A DNA stretch of 42,337 nt from Bacteroidales bacterium. Lineage in GTDB: Bacteria; Bacteroidota; Bacteroidia; Bacteroidales; Marinilabiliaceae. The notes beneath the pieces are model-generated. The model was not told where the DNA came from and did no database searches. It was given only the letters and a program-made list of their open reading frames with translations. Each line of letters starts with the position of its first letter. Position 1 is the stretch's first letter. This document shows positions 9,092-18,246 of this stretch, in pieces. Location: positions 1 to 42,337 of the forward strand of contig JAKSLC010000007.1 of assembly GCA_024401415.1 (NCBI GenBank), read 5' to 3'. The position numbers were made by a program, and so were the translations under genes.

Positions 9092-9991
9092 CTAGAAGTA
9101 TTTCACTTCTGTCTCTTTGCCTAGTCTCAATGTCTCCATACGACTGAGCGAACTGTTTGCTAGACTTGATGCTCCAATGCGGAACAACTCTGCCTTCATC
9201 TGCTCTTTGCCTAGTAAGGTCTCTACTATCAGGTAGAAGAGTGTAGCATCAAATGCTGTACGGATACCGCCTGCTGGCTTGAAGCCTACGTTTCTGCCGC
9301 TCTTCTCACGATATGCTTTTATAGCGGAACACATTACGTACGCAGCTGTCTGCATATCACCTTGTTGCTCCTTGCCAGTTGAAGTTTTAATGAAGTCTGC
9401 TCCTGCTTCCATCGCAGCGACTGACGCATACCAGATTGTCTCTATATTTGTCAATACGCCTGTCTCAAGTATTACCTTCAAATGGTTGTTTGGCAATACT
9501 GCCTTGACCGACTTCACTTCATCAAATACTTGCTCTACATTGCCGCCTAGCATCTCCCCGACTGGGATAACAATGTCTACTTCTGTAGCGCCTGCCTCAA
9601 CAGCCATCTTGGACTCTAGCACTTTGATCTCTTTGAATGTCTGCGACGATGGGAAACCGCCTGCTACAACGGCTTTGTTCACACCTGCTACCTTAAGTGT
9701 GCTCTTGTATATCTCGGAGAAGTTTGGATAAACGCAGATTCCTCCGACGTTGGTATACATTGGATAGTCTTTCGCAAACTGATTTACCTTCTCTACAAAG
9801 GCTGTGACGCTCTTCTTGGAGTCTGTCTGCTTCAATGTAGTAAGATCAATACACGAAAATATCGTCTGCTGTACAGCAGCATTGTTATAATACTCTTGCT
9901 GCTTCGCCTTTAACCCAGCAACAAATTCATCAACCTCTTTCTGGCTGATTGTCAGCGGATACTTCGCCTTTAACTCATCTAATAGTGACAT
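9092..9991 (-). CDS. deoC: Deoxyribose-phosphate aldolase
   Basis: DeoC splits 2-deoxy-D-ribose 5-phosphate into glyceraldehyde 3-phosphate and acetaldehyde in deoxynucleoside catabolism. The 299-residue protein has the Schiff-base lysine in DFIKTSTGK, a second conserved lysine in GFKPAGGIRT, and the IPVGEMLGG loop. It is the longer form (about 300 residues against about 220-260 for the short class) usual in Bacteroidetes, with an extra N-terminal helical part. ATG start at 9991 follows an AT-rich leader. No -7 box is visible just upstream, so it may be transcribed with dtd through the intervening minisatellite. A strong terminator follows. Confidence 0.96.
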   Translation of the reverse strand: MSLLDELKAKYPLTISQKEVDEFVAGLKAKQQEYYNNAAVQQTIFSCIDLTTLKQTDSKKSVTAFVEKVNQFAKDYPMYTNVGGICVYPNFSEIYKSTLKVAGVNKAVVAGGFPSSQTFKEIKVLESKMAVEAGATEVDIVIPVGEMLGGNVEQVFDEVKSVKAVLPNNHLKVILETGVLTNIETIWYASVAAMEAGADFIKTSTGKEQQGDMQTAAYVMCSAIKAYREKSGRNVGFKPAGGIRTAFDATLFYLIVETLLGKEQMKAELFRIGASSLANSSLSRMETLRLGKETEVKYF

Positions 9992-10108
9992 ATTGTTTAT
10001 TGTTATTTGTATTCTATTTTACCACTCTCTTTGCTTCCTCATCACGTCATCATTCTCCCCCATCACTTTGTCTCTTTCTCTCCCCTACTCTTCACCTCTT
10101 AGCCCCAT

Positions 10109-10260
10109 AGTCTCTTTATCCCTTTATCTCTTTATCTCTTTGTCCCTTCGTCTCTTTGTCCCTTCGTCTCTTTGTCCCTTAGTCTCTTAGTCCCTTAGTC
10201 CCTTTGTCTCTTCGTCCCTTAGTCTCTTTGTCCCTTAGTCCCTTTGTCTCTTTGTCCCCT
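10109..10260. repeat. 8-bp minisatellite, 19 units, between dtd and deoC
   Basis: Nineteen head-to-tail octamers of the form NNTCYCTT (AGTCTCTT, TATCCCTT, TGTCCCTT, CGTCTCTT and similar) fill 10109-10260; the flank 10040-10108 is also C/T-rich. The array abuts the dtd stop codon. On the transcribed minus strand it reads as a purine-rich AAGRGA repeat. No plausible protein is encoded. It would lie within the mRNA if dtd and deoC are co-transcribed. Confidence 0.9.
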
Positions 10261-10712
10261 CATTCCCTCGCTTTCGTGTCCATAGTAATAGTCACTGGAC
10301 CATCATTTATCAATGATACCGCCATATCTGCTCCAAATCGCCCTGTAGGTACTGGCTTGCCTATACGCTCTGACAGTTTCTTAACAAATAACTCGTACAG
10401 GGGTTCTGCCGTAATGGGTTTAGCACTCCTTATAAAGGATGGACGGTTGCCTTTCTTGGTTTGCGCGTATAGGGTGAATTGGCTGACTACCAGTATGTCG
10501 CCTCCTACATCCTCAAGTGATAGGTTCATTAGTCCTTCTGCATCAGAGAAGATCCTCATTTGTACTATTTTCCCAACCAGCCACTCTATATCTTCGTCTC
10601 CTTCTCCTTCTTCCACAGCAAATAGTACCAGCAGTCCTTTGCCGATCTGCCCTACTGTCTCTCCTTCTATGGATACTGACGCCTCTTTGACTCTTTGTAT
10701 TACTACACGCAT
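10260..10712 (-). CDS. dtd: D-aminoacyl-tRNA deacylase
   Basis: DTD removes D-amino acids (and glycine from tRNA-Ala) from mischarged tRNAs. The 150-residue product has the standard length and begins [15 protein letters not shown]. It carries both conserved motifs: SQFTLYA in the middle and the cross-subunit NDGPVT near the C-terminus (family NxGPVT). The gene starts at ATG 10712, divergent from the deacetylase-like gene, and its stop codon overlaps the last base of the minisatellite. In related genomes dtd sits with uvrC and deoC, so the neighbourhood is conserved despite the insertion of the divergent gene. Confidence 0.96.
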   Translation of the reverse strand: MRVVIQRVKEASVSIEGETVGQIGKGLLVLFAVEEGEGDEDIEWLVGKIVQMRIFSDAEGLMNLSLEDVGGDILVVSQFTLYAQTKKGNRPSFIRSAKPITAEPLYELFVKKLSERIGKPVPTGRFGADMAVSLINDGPVTITMDTKARE

Positions 10713-10769
10713 ATTTTATTTATTACCAATATTGTTATAAACTCCAAATCAATAGAATTTCCATAATTA

Positions 10770-10800
10770 TTTGCATGTCACAAAATTACTACTAACTTTG
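10770..10800 (+). promoter_or_regulatory. Full Bacteroidetes promoter of the deacetylase-like gene
   Basis: TTTG at 10770-10773, a spacer of exactly 19 nt, then TAACTTTG at 10793-10800. This is a complete match to the TTTG-N19-TAnnTTTG consensus. Predicted start about 6-8 nt downstream gives a leader of about 36 nt. Confidence 0.75.
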
Positions 10801-10843
10801 AATATTTAATCTACTATTGTACTACTAAGAAGTAAAAAAGTAA

Positions 10844-12247
10844 ATGAAAGAATACAATCCTAGACTTAATCGTCCCCTTACGACTGCCGAAATCGATTAC
10901 GTTGTAAGTCATATCAAAATGATGGTCGAAACTACGTTCGATTGGGATAGCGCGTTTTTATACTCTCCGGAGTTGCCGGAAAATGCAACTGGAAAGTTGT
11001 TTGTCCCTAGCTCGGCTGAGGGGTGGACTAGCGGTTTGTCTATAAACGATATTCCTGTCTTGTTCCCTTGCTCTCCTAGCGGTGAGATATATCATGTACT
11101 GGGTTCTAATATCGTTTTTAATCACGATTACATTAAGTCTATTTTCTACCTTTTATCTGCTTACCAGGAGATTGATCCTAACGCTCAACGCGATAAGTAT
11201 AATCGTTTTACTTTCAAGGGTAGTATACAGGAACAGCTTAATATAATCCACACTCCCGTAGTAAATTATTATATCGAGTGGATGGTTAAGGGTATCGAGC
11301 AGTGGTGCTCTCTGAATAGAGTGATGTTTAAACGCGTTACTGTTTTCAAAAGCCCTGTACTGCACATCACTCATAATGTACGTAAGGTTAATTATTTCAG
11401 TAAAGAGAATATAATACAATCATGGTTACAAGTGCTGGGTATTAAGCCTTTGGACATGCCACGTAAAGTTAAACTTAAGGCCGCCGTTTACGCCACTAAG
11501 CACGCCATGAAGCTAGATATTATTGATAATCCTTGGTGGACTTTCGAGGCTTTGATGAATATCGAACAGCAGTTCGGCTTCTCTTCTTCTTGGTTCTTCC
11601 TCACCAGTAGCAACGATTCTAATGATATGGGTGATATCGATATTAATGACGACGATATTCGCCATATAATGCTCAAGTTGGGATCTAAGGGTAATGATAT
11701 AGGCGCTTTATTGCCTAAGATGAGTGTTTCACATGAAAGCATATCTCATGCTATATCTTCTCTCCAGAATAGCTATAGCGAGAGTTTACCTTATTCGCGT
11801 ATAAATCTGCATGGACTGGAAACGCCTGAAAAATTACACAATCTTGAGTCTGCTAATATTATGGTGGATTGCAGCGTACATTTCACAGATTGTAATGGCT
11901 TCAGAAATTCATATTGCTTGCCTTTCTATCCTTTCGATCACGAGAATCAAAAGGTAATGGGAATACTTGAAATTCCACTTACGACAAATGCTTCTAACTT
12001 CTTGAAGGACAAGGTAGATGATGATATAATATTTGAGCACGCCGAGAAGGTACTCGAAGAGATTCGTAAGTTCAATGGCGTATGGAGCATGCAATGGTCT
12101 AACGCCGATTTCGACTCATATAAGTTCCCTAATTCGTTTAAGCTGTACGGGGATATATTACGTTACGCTTCTCAGTACCAGACTACTTCCGCTACAACTA
12201 CTGATGTAGTCCGTAGAATAATATCAATAAGCGAGAAATTATTCTAG
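10844..12247 (+). CDS. Polysaccharide-deacetylase-like protein with degenerate metal site (DUF7033-like N-terminus)
   Basis: A 467-residue protein without signal peptide. The N-terminal half (SIFYLLSAYQEIDPNAQRDK..., then a long helical part) resembles the domain that precedes polysaccharide deacetylase modules in Bacteroidetes (DUF7033-like). The C-terminal half keeps the family scaffold: GFRNSYCLPFYPFD matches the usual GFRAG...PFxxFD and SRINLHGLETPEKL matches the usual RxHxLxxxxPETxxxL. Expected metal ligands are replaced: THNVRK stands where THDxD is usual (residues about 175-180) and ALLPKM where GIHPSY is usual. Catalysis is therefore unlikely and the protein may be a binding or scaffolding relative. 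It is the only plus-strand gene left of the origin and has its own consensus promoter. Its stop overlaps that of uvrC by 9 nt. The alignment is from memory. Confidence 0.65.
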   Translation: MKEYNPRLNRPLTTAEIDYVVSHIKMMVETTFDWDSAFLYSPELPENATGKLFVPSSAEGWTSGLSINDIPVLFPCSPSGEIYHVLGSNIVFNHDYIKSIFYLLSAYQEIDPNAQRDKYNRFTFKGSIQEQLNIIHTPVVNYYIEWMVKGIEQWCSLNRVMFKRVTVFKSPVLHITHNVRKVNYFSKENIIQSWLQVLGIKPLDMPRKVKLKAAVYATKHAMKLDIIDNPWWTFEALMNIEQQFGFSSSWFFLTSSNDSNDMGDIDINDDDIRHIMLKLGSKGNDIGALLPKMSVSHESISHAISSLQNSYSESLPYSRINLHGLETPEKLHNLESANIMVDCSVHFTDCNGFRNSYCLPFYPFDHENQKVMGILEIPLTTNASNFLKDKVDDDIIFEHAEKVLEEIRKFNGVWSMQWSNADFDSYKFPNSFKLYGDILRYASQYQTTSATTTDVVRRIISISEKLF

Positions 12248-14086
12248 TTGTTGATTATTATCTATATATTCAAATAGAATATTCGATTTATTCTTTCCTA
12301 TAAGCGCCGCGATTTCTTCTCGTGGCGCTTTCGCTATATTTGATAGTGTCTTATATTTATCAAGTAGCTGTTGTTTGGTCTTTGGTCCTATGCCTTTTAT
12401 TCCATCTATTTCCGACTGCGTCATGGCATTCGAACGTTTATCTCTGTGGAATGTTATCGCAAATCTATGTACCTCTTCTTGAATTCTAGAGAAGAATGAG
12501 AATATCTCGTCATGCGCAGGAATATCAACTTCTAGTGGAGGAAAACCAACTAATACCTTGTGTGTCTTATGTTTAGCGTTCTTCGCAAGTCCCACTAATT
12601 CTACCTTATCATCAATATTCAACTCTCTTAGTACCTCATATATTATCTTCATCTGTCCTTCTCCACCATCGGCTATTACCATGTTCGGTAATGGTTGCTC
12701 TTCTCGTAAAAGACGACTGTATCTACGGTATACTACTTCTCGCATCGATGCATAGTCATCTGGTCCCTCAACTGTCTTGATATTAAATTTACGATAGTCG
12801 CTCTTCGATGGTCTTGCATTCTTAAATACTACACAAGAGGCTACAGGAAATGATCCTTGAATGTTTGAGTTATCAAAGCACTCTATATGTTCTGGTATAG
12901 TAGATAACGATAATTTCTGCTGAACCATCTGAAGTAATGTATTCTCTCGCGAATCTCTATTGCGTATCGAGTTATGTTTTATCTGGTCGTATAGCGCAGC
13001 AAAGGCATTTTTCTTACTCAGTTCTAATAGCTTCAATTTCTCTCCAGCTTGTGGTATCGTAAATGTATACTGAGAGAAATCTTCATCAGGTATGATATTT
13101 ACAACTATTTCTTTGCACACATTCTGCGATTGTTCTAAGATCATCTGAAATGCATGCGACATAATCTCTTCTGGTGTCTGGTCGTATGGTCGTGAGTATG
13201 TATAGGTGAATGAGTGTAGAAGTCTACCCTCTTCTATATGCATATGGTTGACAAACACGTTGGATGATGATTTCTCATCAATTAATGCAAGGACTTCTAC
13301 TGATGCTTTCGATACCGATGCTACTATGGATTTGGATTGGTATTGCTGTAGAGTATCAATCTTGTCTTTTAGTGCAGCTGCTGCTTCAAAGTTAAGGTTC
13401 ATCGCCTCTTCTTGCATCTTCTCTTTTATCGAGTTAATTACATCAGAGAATTTCCCTTGAAGTATCGTGTGTACTTTGGAAACGTATGAACTGTACTCTT
13501 CCTGCGATATCTTACCAACACATGGTGCACAGCATGATTTGATATGGTATTTCAAACAGACATCGTATTTACCGGTTTTGATGGTATTGTCTGTTAGCGA
13601 AAGTGCACAACTGCGTAATGGAAAGAGATTATTTATAAGATCTAAGAGATAGTATACTTGCTTTACAGATGGGTAAGGACCATAGTATTTTCCTCCATCA
13701 GCTACCTTGTTGCGTGTGTGGAACACCCTGGGGTATTGGTCTCCCGTAACTTTTATCCATGGATATGTCTTCCCATCTTTCAATAGAATATTGTATCGGG
13801 GTTGATATCGTTTGATCAGGTTGTTCTCTAGCAAGAATGCATCATGCTCACTTTGTACCACAATAAATTTTATATCCGTAATCTTCGATACAAGTACAAT
13901 AGTCTTACCGTATTTCTGCTCTTTCAAAAAGTATGAAGAGACTCTTCTTTTCAAGTTCTTCGCTTTGCCAATGTATATAATCTTATCGTCAACATCAAAG
14001 TACTGGTACACTCCAGGCTGTTCTGGTAGTACTTTCAGTATCTCATGTAGGTATGCTAAACGCTCAGCATTAGAATTGTGTTTCAT
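12239..14086 (-). CDS. uvrC: UvrABC excinuclease subunit C
   Basis: UvrC makes both incisions in nucleotide excision repair once recruited by UvrB to damaged DNA. The 615-residue protein has the N-terminal GIY-YIG nuclease (GVYQYF...IIYIGKAKNL, residues about 19-45), a cysteine-rich stretch (CLKYHIKSCCAPCVG), the UVR UvrB-contact region (about 200-240), the RNase-H-like second nuclease domain (ECFDNSNIQGS and VIADGGEGQ aspartates), and a C-terminal helix-hairpin-helix (IDGIKGIGPKTKQQLLDKY). Length is normal. The gene starts at ATG 14086 behind a consensus promoter and ends overlapping the convergent deacetylase-like gene by 9 nt. Confidence 0.98.
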   Translation of the reverse strand: MKHNSNAERLAYLHEILKVLPEQPGVYQYFDVDDKIIYIGKAKNLKRRVSSYFLKEQKYGKTIVLVSKITDIKFIVVQSEHDAFLLENNLIKRYQPRYNILLKDGKTYPWIKVTGDQYPRVFHTRNKVADGGKYYGPYPSVKQVYYLLDLINNLFPLRSCALSLTDNTIKTGKYDVCLKYHIKSCCAPCVGKISQEEYSSYVSKVHTILQGKFSDVINSIKEKMQEEAMNLNFEAAAALKDKIDTLQQYQSKSIVASVSKASVEVLALIDEKSSSNVFVNHMHIEEGRLLHSFTYTYSRPYDQTPEEIMSHAFQMILEQSQNVCKEIVVNIIPDEDFSQYTFTIPQAGEKLKLLELSKKNAFAALYDQIKHNSIRNRDSRENTLLQMVQQKLSLSTIPEHIECFDNSNIQGSFPVASCVVFKNARPSKSDYRKFNIKTVEGPDDYASMREVVYRRYSRLLREEQPLPNMVIADGGEGQMKIIYEVLRELNIDDKVELVGLAKNAKHKTHKVLVGFPPLEVDIPAHDEIFSFFSRIQEEVHRFAITFHRDKRSNAMTQSEIDGIKGIGPKTKQQLLDKYKTLSNIAKAPREEIAALIGKNKSNILFEYIDNNQQLE

Positions 14087-14132
14087 CTCCTGAGTATATG
14101 AATCTTTTGTCTACTCTATTATCTTTTATACT

Positions 14133-14163
14133 CAAATATACGACTCTCCAATATTTTTACAAA
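14133..14163 (-). promoter_or_regulatory. Full Bacteroidetes promoter of uvrC
   Basis: On the minus strand TTTG (14163-14160), 19 nt spacer, then TATATTTG (14140-14133), an exact TTTG-N19-TAnnTTTG match. It lies immediately past the ade terminator, confirming that uvrC starts a new transcription unit. Confidence 0.8.
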
Positions 14164-14175
14164 ACTATGGAAAAC

Positions 14176-14212
14176 AAAAATCTCAGATACCGCATAACAC
14201 AGTATCTGAGAT
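14176..14212 (-). terminator. Rho-independent terminator of ade
   Basis: A perfect 11-bp stem, ATCTCAGATAC (14180-14190) and GTATCTGAGAT (14202-14212), with T-rich sequence following on the minus strand. It lies 24 nt beyond the ade stop. Confidence 0.85.
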
Positions 14213-14235
14213 CTATATTTATCAATAATCAAGTC

Positions 14236-15873
14236 TTACTCTGCAATAAACAAATCTACAAAGTCTAATTTGTCTACATCAAATAATCCTCTGTCTCCTA
14301 TCTTTAAGGATGGAATAACTAAAAGCGACATAAAGGATGAAGTCATGAATGGCGACTTAAGCTTAACTCCTAATTCTTCTTTTATCATACCTTGTATCTT
14401 TGAATATCTAGCAGCAACTTCTTCATACTTGGAATTAGTCATCAATCCAGCAATAGGTAGTTGCATCGACTCTATCTCTTCCCCATTAACAACACATAAT
14501 CCTCCCCTATTTGAAAATATAGTGTTAGCACAATCTTTAATAGCCCAATCATCAGAACCTACTATAACTACATTGTGAGAGTCATGAGCAATAGAACTTC
14601 CATACGCTCCGCGTATATTACTCATTCCAGTTCCTCTGATGAAACCTACTGACGGTTCAGCGAATGGATCATACCTGTTTATAACAACTATCTTTATTAT
14701 ATCTTCATCAGGTGCTGCTTCTATAAAACGACCTTTATCACTAACCTCCCATATATATTGTGATGTTATCAGCTCCCCATCTTTTATATCTATAATTCTA
14801 ACTTTATCCGACTGCTTTTCAACGACAAAGTCTATAACTTCAAATTGACGTGTCTCAAATTGGTTTACCTCTTTTACATGCATAGCCGTTTTTGTATCTG
14901 TACACTCAACACCATCAACTATACATTTATGTACATTGTACGTTTTAATATCATCTATCACTAAGAAGTCTGCCTTGTCTCCAACCTTCAACTCACCTAT
15001 TCCAAGATTATAATGTTTATTTGGCGTAAGCAATAATGGTTTATACAGATCAAATATCGAGACTCCACGAGATAATGAATAATGAACAAAGCGACTAATA
15101 TGTCCTCTCTCTAAAACATCATCAGGATGAGAATCATCAGTACAAAACATTATATCGTCTATATGCGATTCAAGTAAAGGAAATAACGAATCAAGATTAC
15201 GAGCTGCACTACCCTCTCGTATCAAGACTTTCATTCCCTTTTCTATTTTCTCTACAGCTTCATTATATGTAAAGCATTCATGATCTGTTGAGATTCCAGC
15301 ACACACATATTTTTCTAAATCTATTCCACTCAATCCTGGTACATGTCCATCAATAGGTAAAGAGTAACTCTTTGCCGCATCAATAAGAGACATAACATTT
15401 GGGTCATTAGATACAACACCAGGATAATTCATCATCTCACCTATAGCGACCACTTTATCATGATACTTATCTAATGTAGTTTTATCAACTATTGCTCCAT
15501 TTGTCTCAAACAGCGTGGCTGGAACACAAGATGGAAGTGCAAAGAATAAATGAATACAAGATTCTTTAGCAGACTCCATCATATAATCAATTCCTTCATC
15601 ACCACATACATTTGTTATCTCGTGCGGATCACATACTGCTCCTATCGTACCATACTTAGAAACCATTCTTGAAAATTCATACGGACTAAGCATACTACTC
15701 TCAATATGCACATGGGAATCTATAAACCCAGGTACTATCCATTCCAGAGAATCATTACAAACATCTGACAACTTATTGACGGAAATAATTCTGTCATCAT
15801 ATATCACCTCCGCCATATAAACCTGACGAGAATGAATATCTAAAAAGTTTGCCTTTATACTCTTGTTCGACAT
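14236..15873 (-). CDS. ade: Adenine deaminase
   Basis: Hydrolyses adenine to hypoxanthine and ammonia in purine salvage. The 545-residue protein is of AdeC type in the amidohydrolase superfamily. It has the metal-binding PGFIDSHVHIESSML motif near residues 50-65, later conserved stretches VCDPHEITNV, GHVPGLSG and CTDDSHPDD that supply the remaining ligands, and the C-terminal RYDPFAEPSVGFI...GSSIAHDSHN region typical of this enzyme. The gene lies downstream of mnmG in the same direction with a 54-nt gap that contains a perfect parS palindrome. No separate promoter is evident, so it is probably co-transcribed with mnmG and stops at the 14.2 kb hairpin. Confidence 0.95.
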   Translation of the reverse strand: MSNKSIKANFLDIHSRQVYMAEVIYDDRIISVNKLSDVCNDSLEWIVPGFIDSHVHIESSMLSPYEFSRMVSKYGTIGAVCDPHEITNVCGDEGIDYMMESAKESCIHLFFALPSCVPATLFETNGAIVDKTTLDKYHDKVVAIGEMMNYPGVVSNDPNVMSLIDAAKSYSLPIDGHVPGLSGIDLEKYVCAGISTDHECFTYNEAVEKIEKGMKVLIREGSAARNLDSLFPLLESHIDDIMFCTDDSHPDDVLERGHISRFVHYSLSRGVSIFDLYKPLLLTPNKHYNLGIGELKVGDKADFLVIDDIKTYNVHKCIVDGVECTDTKTAMHVKEVNQFETRQFEVIDFVVEKQSDKVRIIDIKDGELITSQYIWEVSDKGRFIEAAPDEDIIKIVVINRYDPFAEPSVGFIRGTGMSNIRGAYGSSIAHDSHNVVIVGSDDWAIKDCANTIFSNRGGLCVVNGEEIESMQLPIAGLMTNSKYEEVAARYSKIQGMIKEELGVKLKSPFMTSSFMSLLVIPSLKIGDRGLFDVDKLDFVDLFIAE

Positions 15874-15890
15874 CTCAAGAAATGGTAAAA

Positions 15891-15906
15891 TGTTTCACGT
15901 GAAACA
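15891..15906. promoter_or_regulatory. parS centromere site (ParB-binding palindrome)
   Basis: TGTTTCACGTGAAACA is a perfect 16-bp palindrome identical to the bacterial parS consensus. ParB (Spo0J) loads as a CTP-dependent clamp at such sites, which cluster near replication origins. It sits in the mnmG-ade gap about 11 kb left of the predicted origin, so it interrupts no gene. parA and parB themselves are not in the window. Confidence 0.93.
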
Positions 15907-15927
15907 AAATTGAATAACAAATAACGA

Positions 15928-17808
15928 CTAACCCTGAATGAGCATAACAAGAATGTCAATATCAGAAGTAGAAACACCAGAGATATTACGGGCCTGGCCA
16001 ATGGTAGAAGGCTTGTAACGATTCAATTTCTCTCGAGCTTCATAACTTAAACTGGTAAACTGAGAGTAATCGGAAAAACGGGATGGCGATAGAGAATTAA
16101 AAGCAGTTGCTTTATCAGCCAACTCCCTCTCTCTCGCTATATAACCACTATACTTACAAAGAATTTCTACCTCTTGTAATACTGACTTCTTTGTAACTGA
16201 AGACTCCAGACGTAAAGAGTCAAACATCTTTTGAAAAAGAGGTAAGAATAACTCTAAATGAACCTCTGGGCGTGAAAGTAAATCAGATATGGATTTGGAT
16301 TCAGAAATTAATGATGAACCTATACTAGAAAGATACGGATTAAGAATTTCTGACTTGAATTTCTTGTTAGAAATAAAGTCAAGAAGTTTTTCTATCGAAA
16401 CTGATTTTGAAGAAAAAGAATTAGATTGATCCTTGTCAAGAAGACCAATAGCAACACCTATCTGCGATAAACGAAGATCTGCGTTATCTTGTCTTAATAA
16501 TATACGATACTCAGCACGAGATGTGAACATTCTGTATGGTTCATCAACTCCTTTCGTTACTAAATCATCTATAAGCACTCCAATATAAGAAGAATCTCTA
16601 GTAAGAATAAGAGGACTTGAATCTTGACAATATTTTGCAGCATTAATACCAGCTATCAAACCCTGACCAGCTGCTTCTTCATATCCTGTTGTACCATTAA
16701 TCTGGCCAGCAAGAAATAAACCATGTAATATCTTCGATTCTAATGAAGAGTTAAGCTGAGTAGGATCAAAAAAGTCATACTCAATAGCATACCCAGGTCT
16801 AGTAATATTGGCATTTTCTAATCCTGGAATATGTTTTAAGGCTTCAATCTGAGTCTCTAATGGTAAGGACGTGCTAAAACCGTTTAGGTAATACTCGTTA
16901 TTTGTATTAGACTCTGGCTCAAGAAATAGCTGGTGCTGATCTTTATCAGCAAAATTAACAAGCTTAGTCTCTATACTAGGACAATATCTTGGACCAATAG
17001 ACTTAATTGTACCATTATAAAGAGGAGAATCTTTGAAGCTGGATTTTAATATATCATGTACAGTTTTATTTGTATAGGTAATAAAATTATCTCTTTGAGG
17101 CTGAACAGATAATTCAATATCTCTATAAGAAAACTGCTGAATGAAATCGGAATCAGTAGGCTGCTTCTCAAGAATATCAAAATTGATAGAGTTTCCATCT
17201 ATACGCACAGGTGTACCAGTCTTCATGCGGTTAACATTGAAGCCTAACTCTCGCATCTGATCTGAAAGAATGTATGATGCCTCATCAGCCATACGTCCTC
17301 CTCTTAACTGTACCCTTCCTATGTGCATCAAGCCATTTAAGAAAGTACCATTAGTTAAAACAACAGATTTAGCAGAGAAACTTAAACCAAGTTTTGTCTT
17401 AACTCCAGTAACTCTGTCATGAGATACTACTAACTCAGTAACTGAATCTTGCCATAAGTGTAATTTCTCAATTTTATCTAGCTGCTTTCGCCACTCTAAA
17501 GAAAAAACTACTTTGTCACACTGACTGCGAGGCGACCACATGGCTGGTCCTTTACTTCTGTTAAGCATCTTAAAGTGTATAGATGACTTATCAGTAATTA
17601 CACCCATATATCCACCAAGAGCATCAATCTCTCTAACAATTTGACCTTTAGCTATTCCACCAACAGCAGGATTACACGACATCTGAGCAATCTTAGTCAA
17701 ATCCATAGTAATAAAAAGGGTGTTACAGCCAAGGTTGGCAGCCGCAGAAGCAGCTTCACATCCCGCATGACCAGCTCCTACAACTATGACGTCGTAATTG
17801 AACAACAT
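15928..17808 (-). CDS. mnmG: tRNA uridine-5-carboxymethylaminomethyl modification enzyme, large subunit
   Basis: MnmG (GidA), with MnmE, adds the carboxymethylaminomethyl group to the wobble uridine of certain tRNAs using FAD and folate. The 626-residue protein begins with the FAD Rossmann motif VGAGHAGCEAA at residues about 10-20. It has the family CNPAVGGIAKGQ and GPAMWSPRSQCD signatures, a central GTTGYEEAAGQGL FAD loop, and the C-terminal MnmE/tRNA-binding region ending PSTIGQARNISGVSTSDIDIL. Length is standard. ybeY lies 3 nt upstream in the same direction, and ade follows after the parS site. Proximity of mnmG to the origin is common in bacteria and agrees with the oriC call. Confidence 0.98.
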   Translation of the reverse strand: MLFNYDVIVVGAGHAGCEAASAAANLGCNTLFITMDLTKIAQMSCNPAVGGIAKGQIVREIDALGGYMGVITDKSSIHFKMLNRSKGPAMWSPRSQCDKVVFSLEWRKQLDKIEKLHLWQDSVTELVVSHDRVTGVKTKLGLSFSAKSVVLTNGTFLNGLMHIGRVQLRGGRMADEASYILSDQMRELGFNVNRMKTGTPVRIDGNSINFDILEKQPTDSDFIQQFSYRDIELSVQPQRDNFITYTNKTVHDILKSSFKDSPLYNGTIKSIGPRYCPSIETKLVNFADKDQHQLFLEPESNTNNEYYLNGFSTSLPLETQIEALKHIPGLENANITRPGYAIEYDFFDPTQLNSSLESKILHGLFLAGQINGTTGYEEAAGQGLIAGINAAKYCQDSSPLILTRDSSYIGVLIDDLVTKGVDEPYRMFTSRAEYRILLRQDNADLRLSQIGVAIGLLDKDQSNSFSSKSVSIEKLLDFISNKKFKSEILNPYLSSIGSSLISESKSISDLLSRPEVHLELFLPLFQKMFDSLRLESSVTKKSVLQEVEILCKYSGYIARERELADKATAFNSLSPSRFSDYSQFTSLSYEAREKLNRYKPSTIGQARNISGVSTSDIDILVMLIQG

Positions 17809-17811
17809 ATT

Positions 17812-18246
17812 CTATTTAACTTGAGACAACATTTCTTCAAGAAGAGATAAAGCTTTATCTTCTGCAGCTCTCATCTTCTTCTCATCTTTTGGAGATTTGT
17901 CTTTTAAACCACATAAGTGTAATACTCCATGTATAACAACTCTATGAAGCTCGTTTATATACGTGGAATTGAATAATTCAGCATTTGACTTAACAGTATC
18001 AACTGAGATAAACATATCTCCTGAGCAGACGTTCGACTCAACGTAATCAAAGGTGATAATGTCAGTAAAGTAATCATGCTGCAAATATTGACGATTAACT
18101 TCTAAAATCATATCATCATTGCAGAAAATATAAGAAAGGTCGCCAAGTACTAGTCCATAGCTTTTGGCAACCTCTTTTATCCAATTCTTTATGATTCTAC
18201 GATTCTTTAGTCTCGACTTTGCGTTGTCTTCGTTAAAGATTATCAT
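17812..18246 (-). CDS. ybeY: Endoribonuclease YbeY (rRNA maturation factor)
   Basis: YbeY is a zinc-dependent single-strand endoribonuclease in 16S rRNA 3' maturation and ribosome quality control. The 144-residue protein shows the metal site HGVLHLCGLKD near residues 105-115. The first two histidines are present, but the third ligand, often His in GYDH, appears replaced by Lys-Asp. From memory, Bacteroidetes YbeY proteins commonly have this substitution, so it need not mean inactivity. The gene overlaps the upstream anti-sigma-like gene by 14 nt and is followed 3 nt later by mnmG, so the three are probably translated from one mRNA. Confidence 0.93.
   Translation of the reverse strand: MIIFNEDNAKSRLKNRRIIKNWIKEVAKSYGLVLGDLSYIFCNDDMILEVNRQYLQHDYFTDIITFDYVESNVCSGDMFISVDTVKSNAELFNSTYINELHRVVIHGVLHLCGLKDKSPKDEKKMRAAEDKALSLLEEMLSQVK

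Noticed and set aside
10109..10260. CRISPR array
   Set aside because: The units are 8 bp without unique spacers and there are no cas genes.
10109..10740. Long plus-strand open frames over the minisatellite and dtd
   Set aside because: They are by-products of a repeat without stop codons and of the antisense of dtd; the encoded low-complexity sequence has no start or promoter support.
17812..18246. YbeY as inactive because its third metal ligand is not His
   Set aside because: From memory the same substitution is common in Bacteroidota YbeY, so it is probably a lineage feature and not decay.
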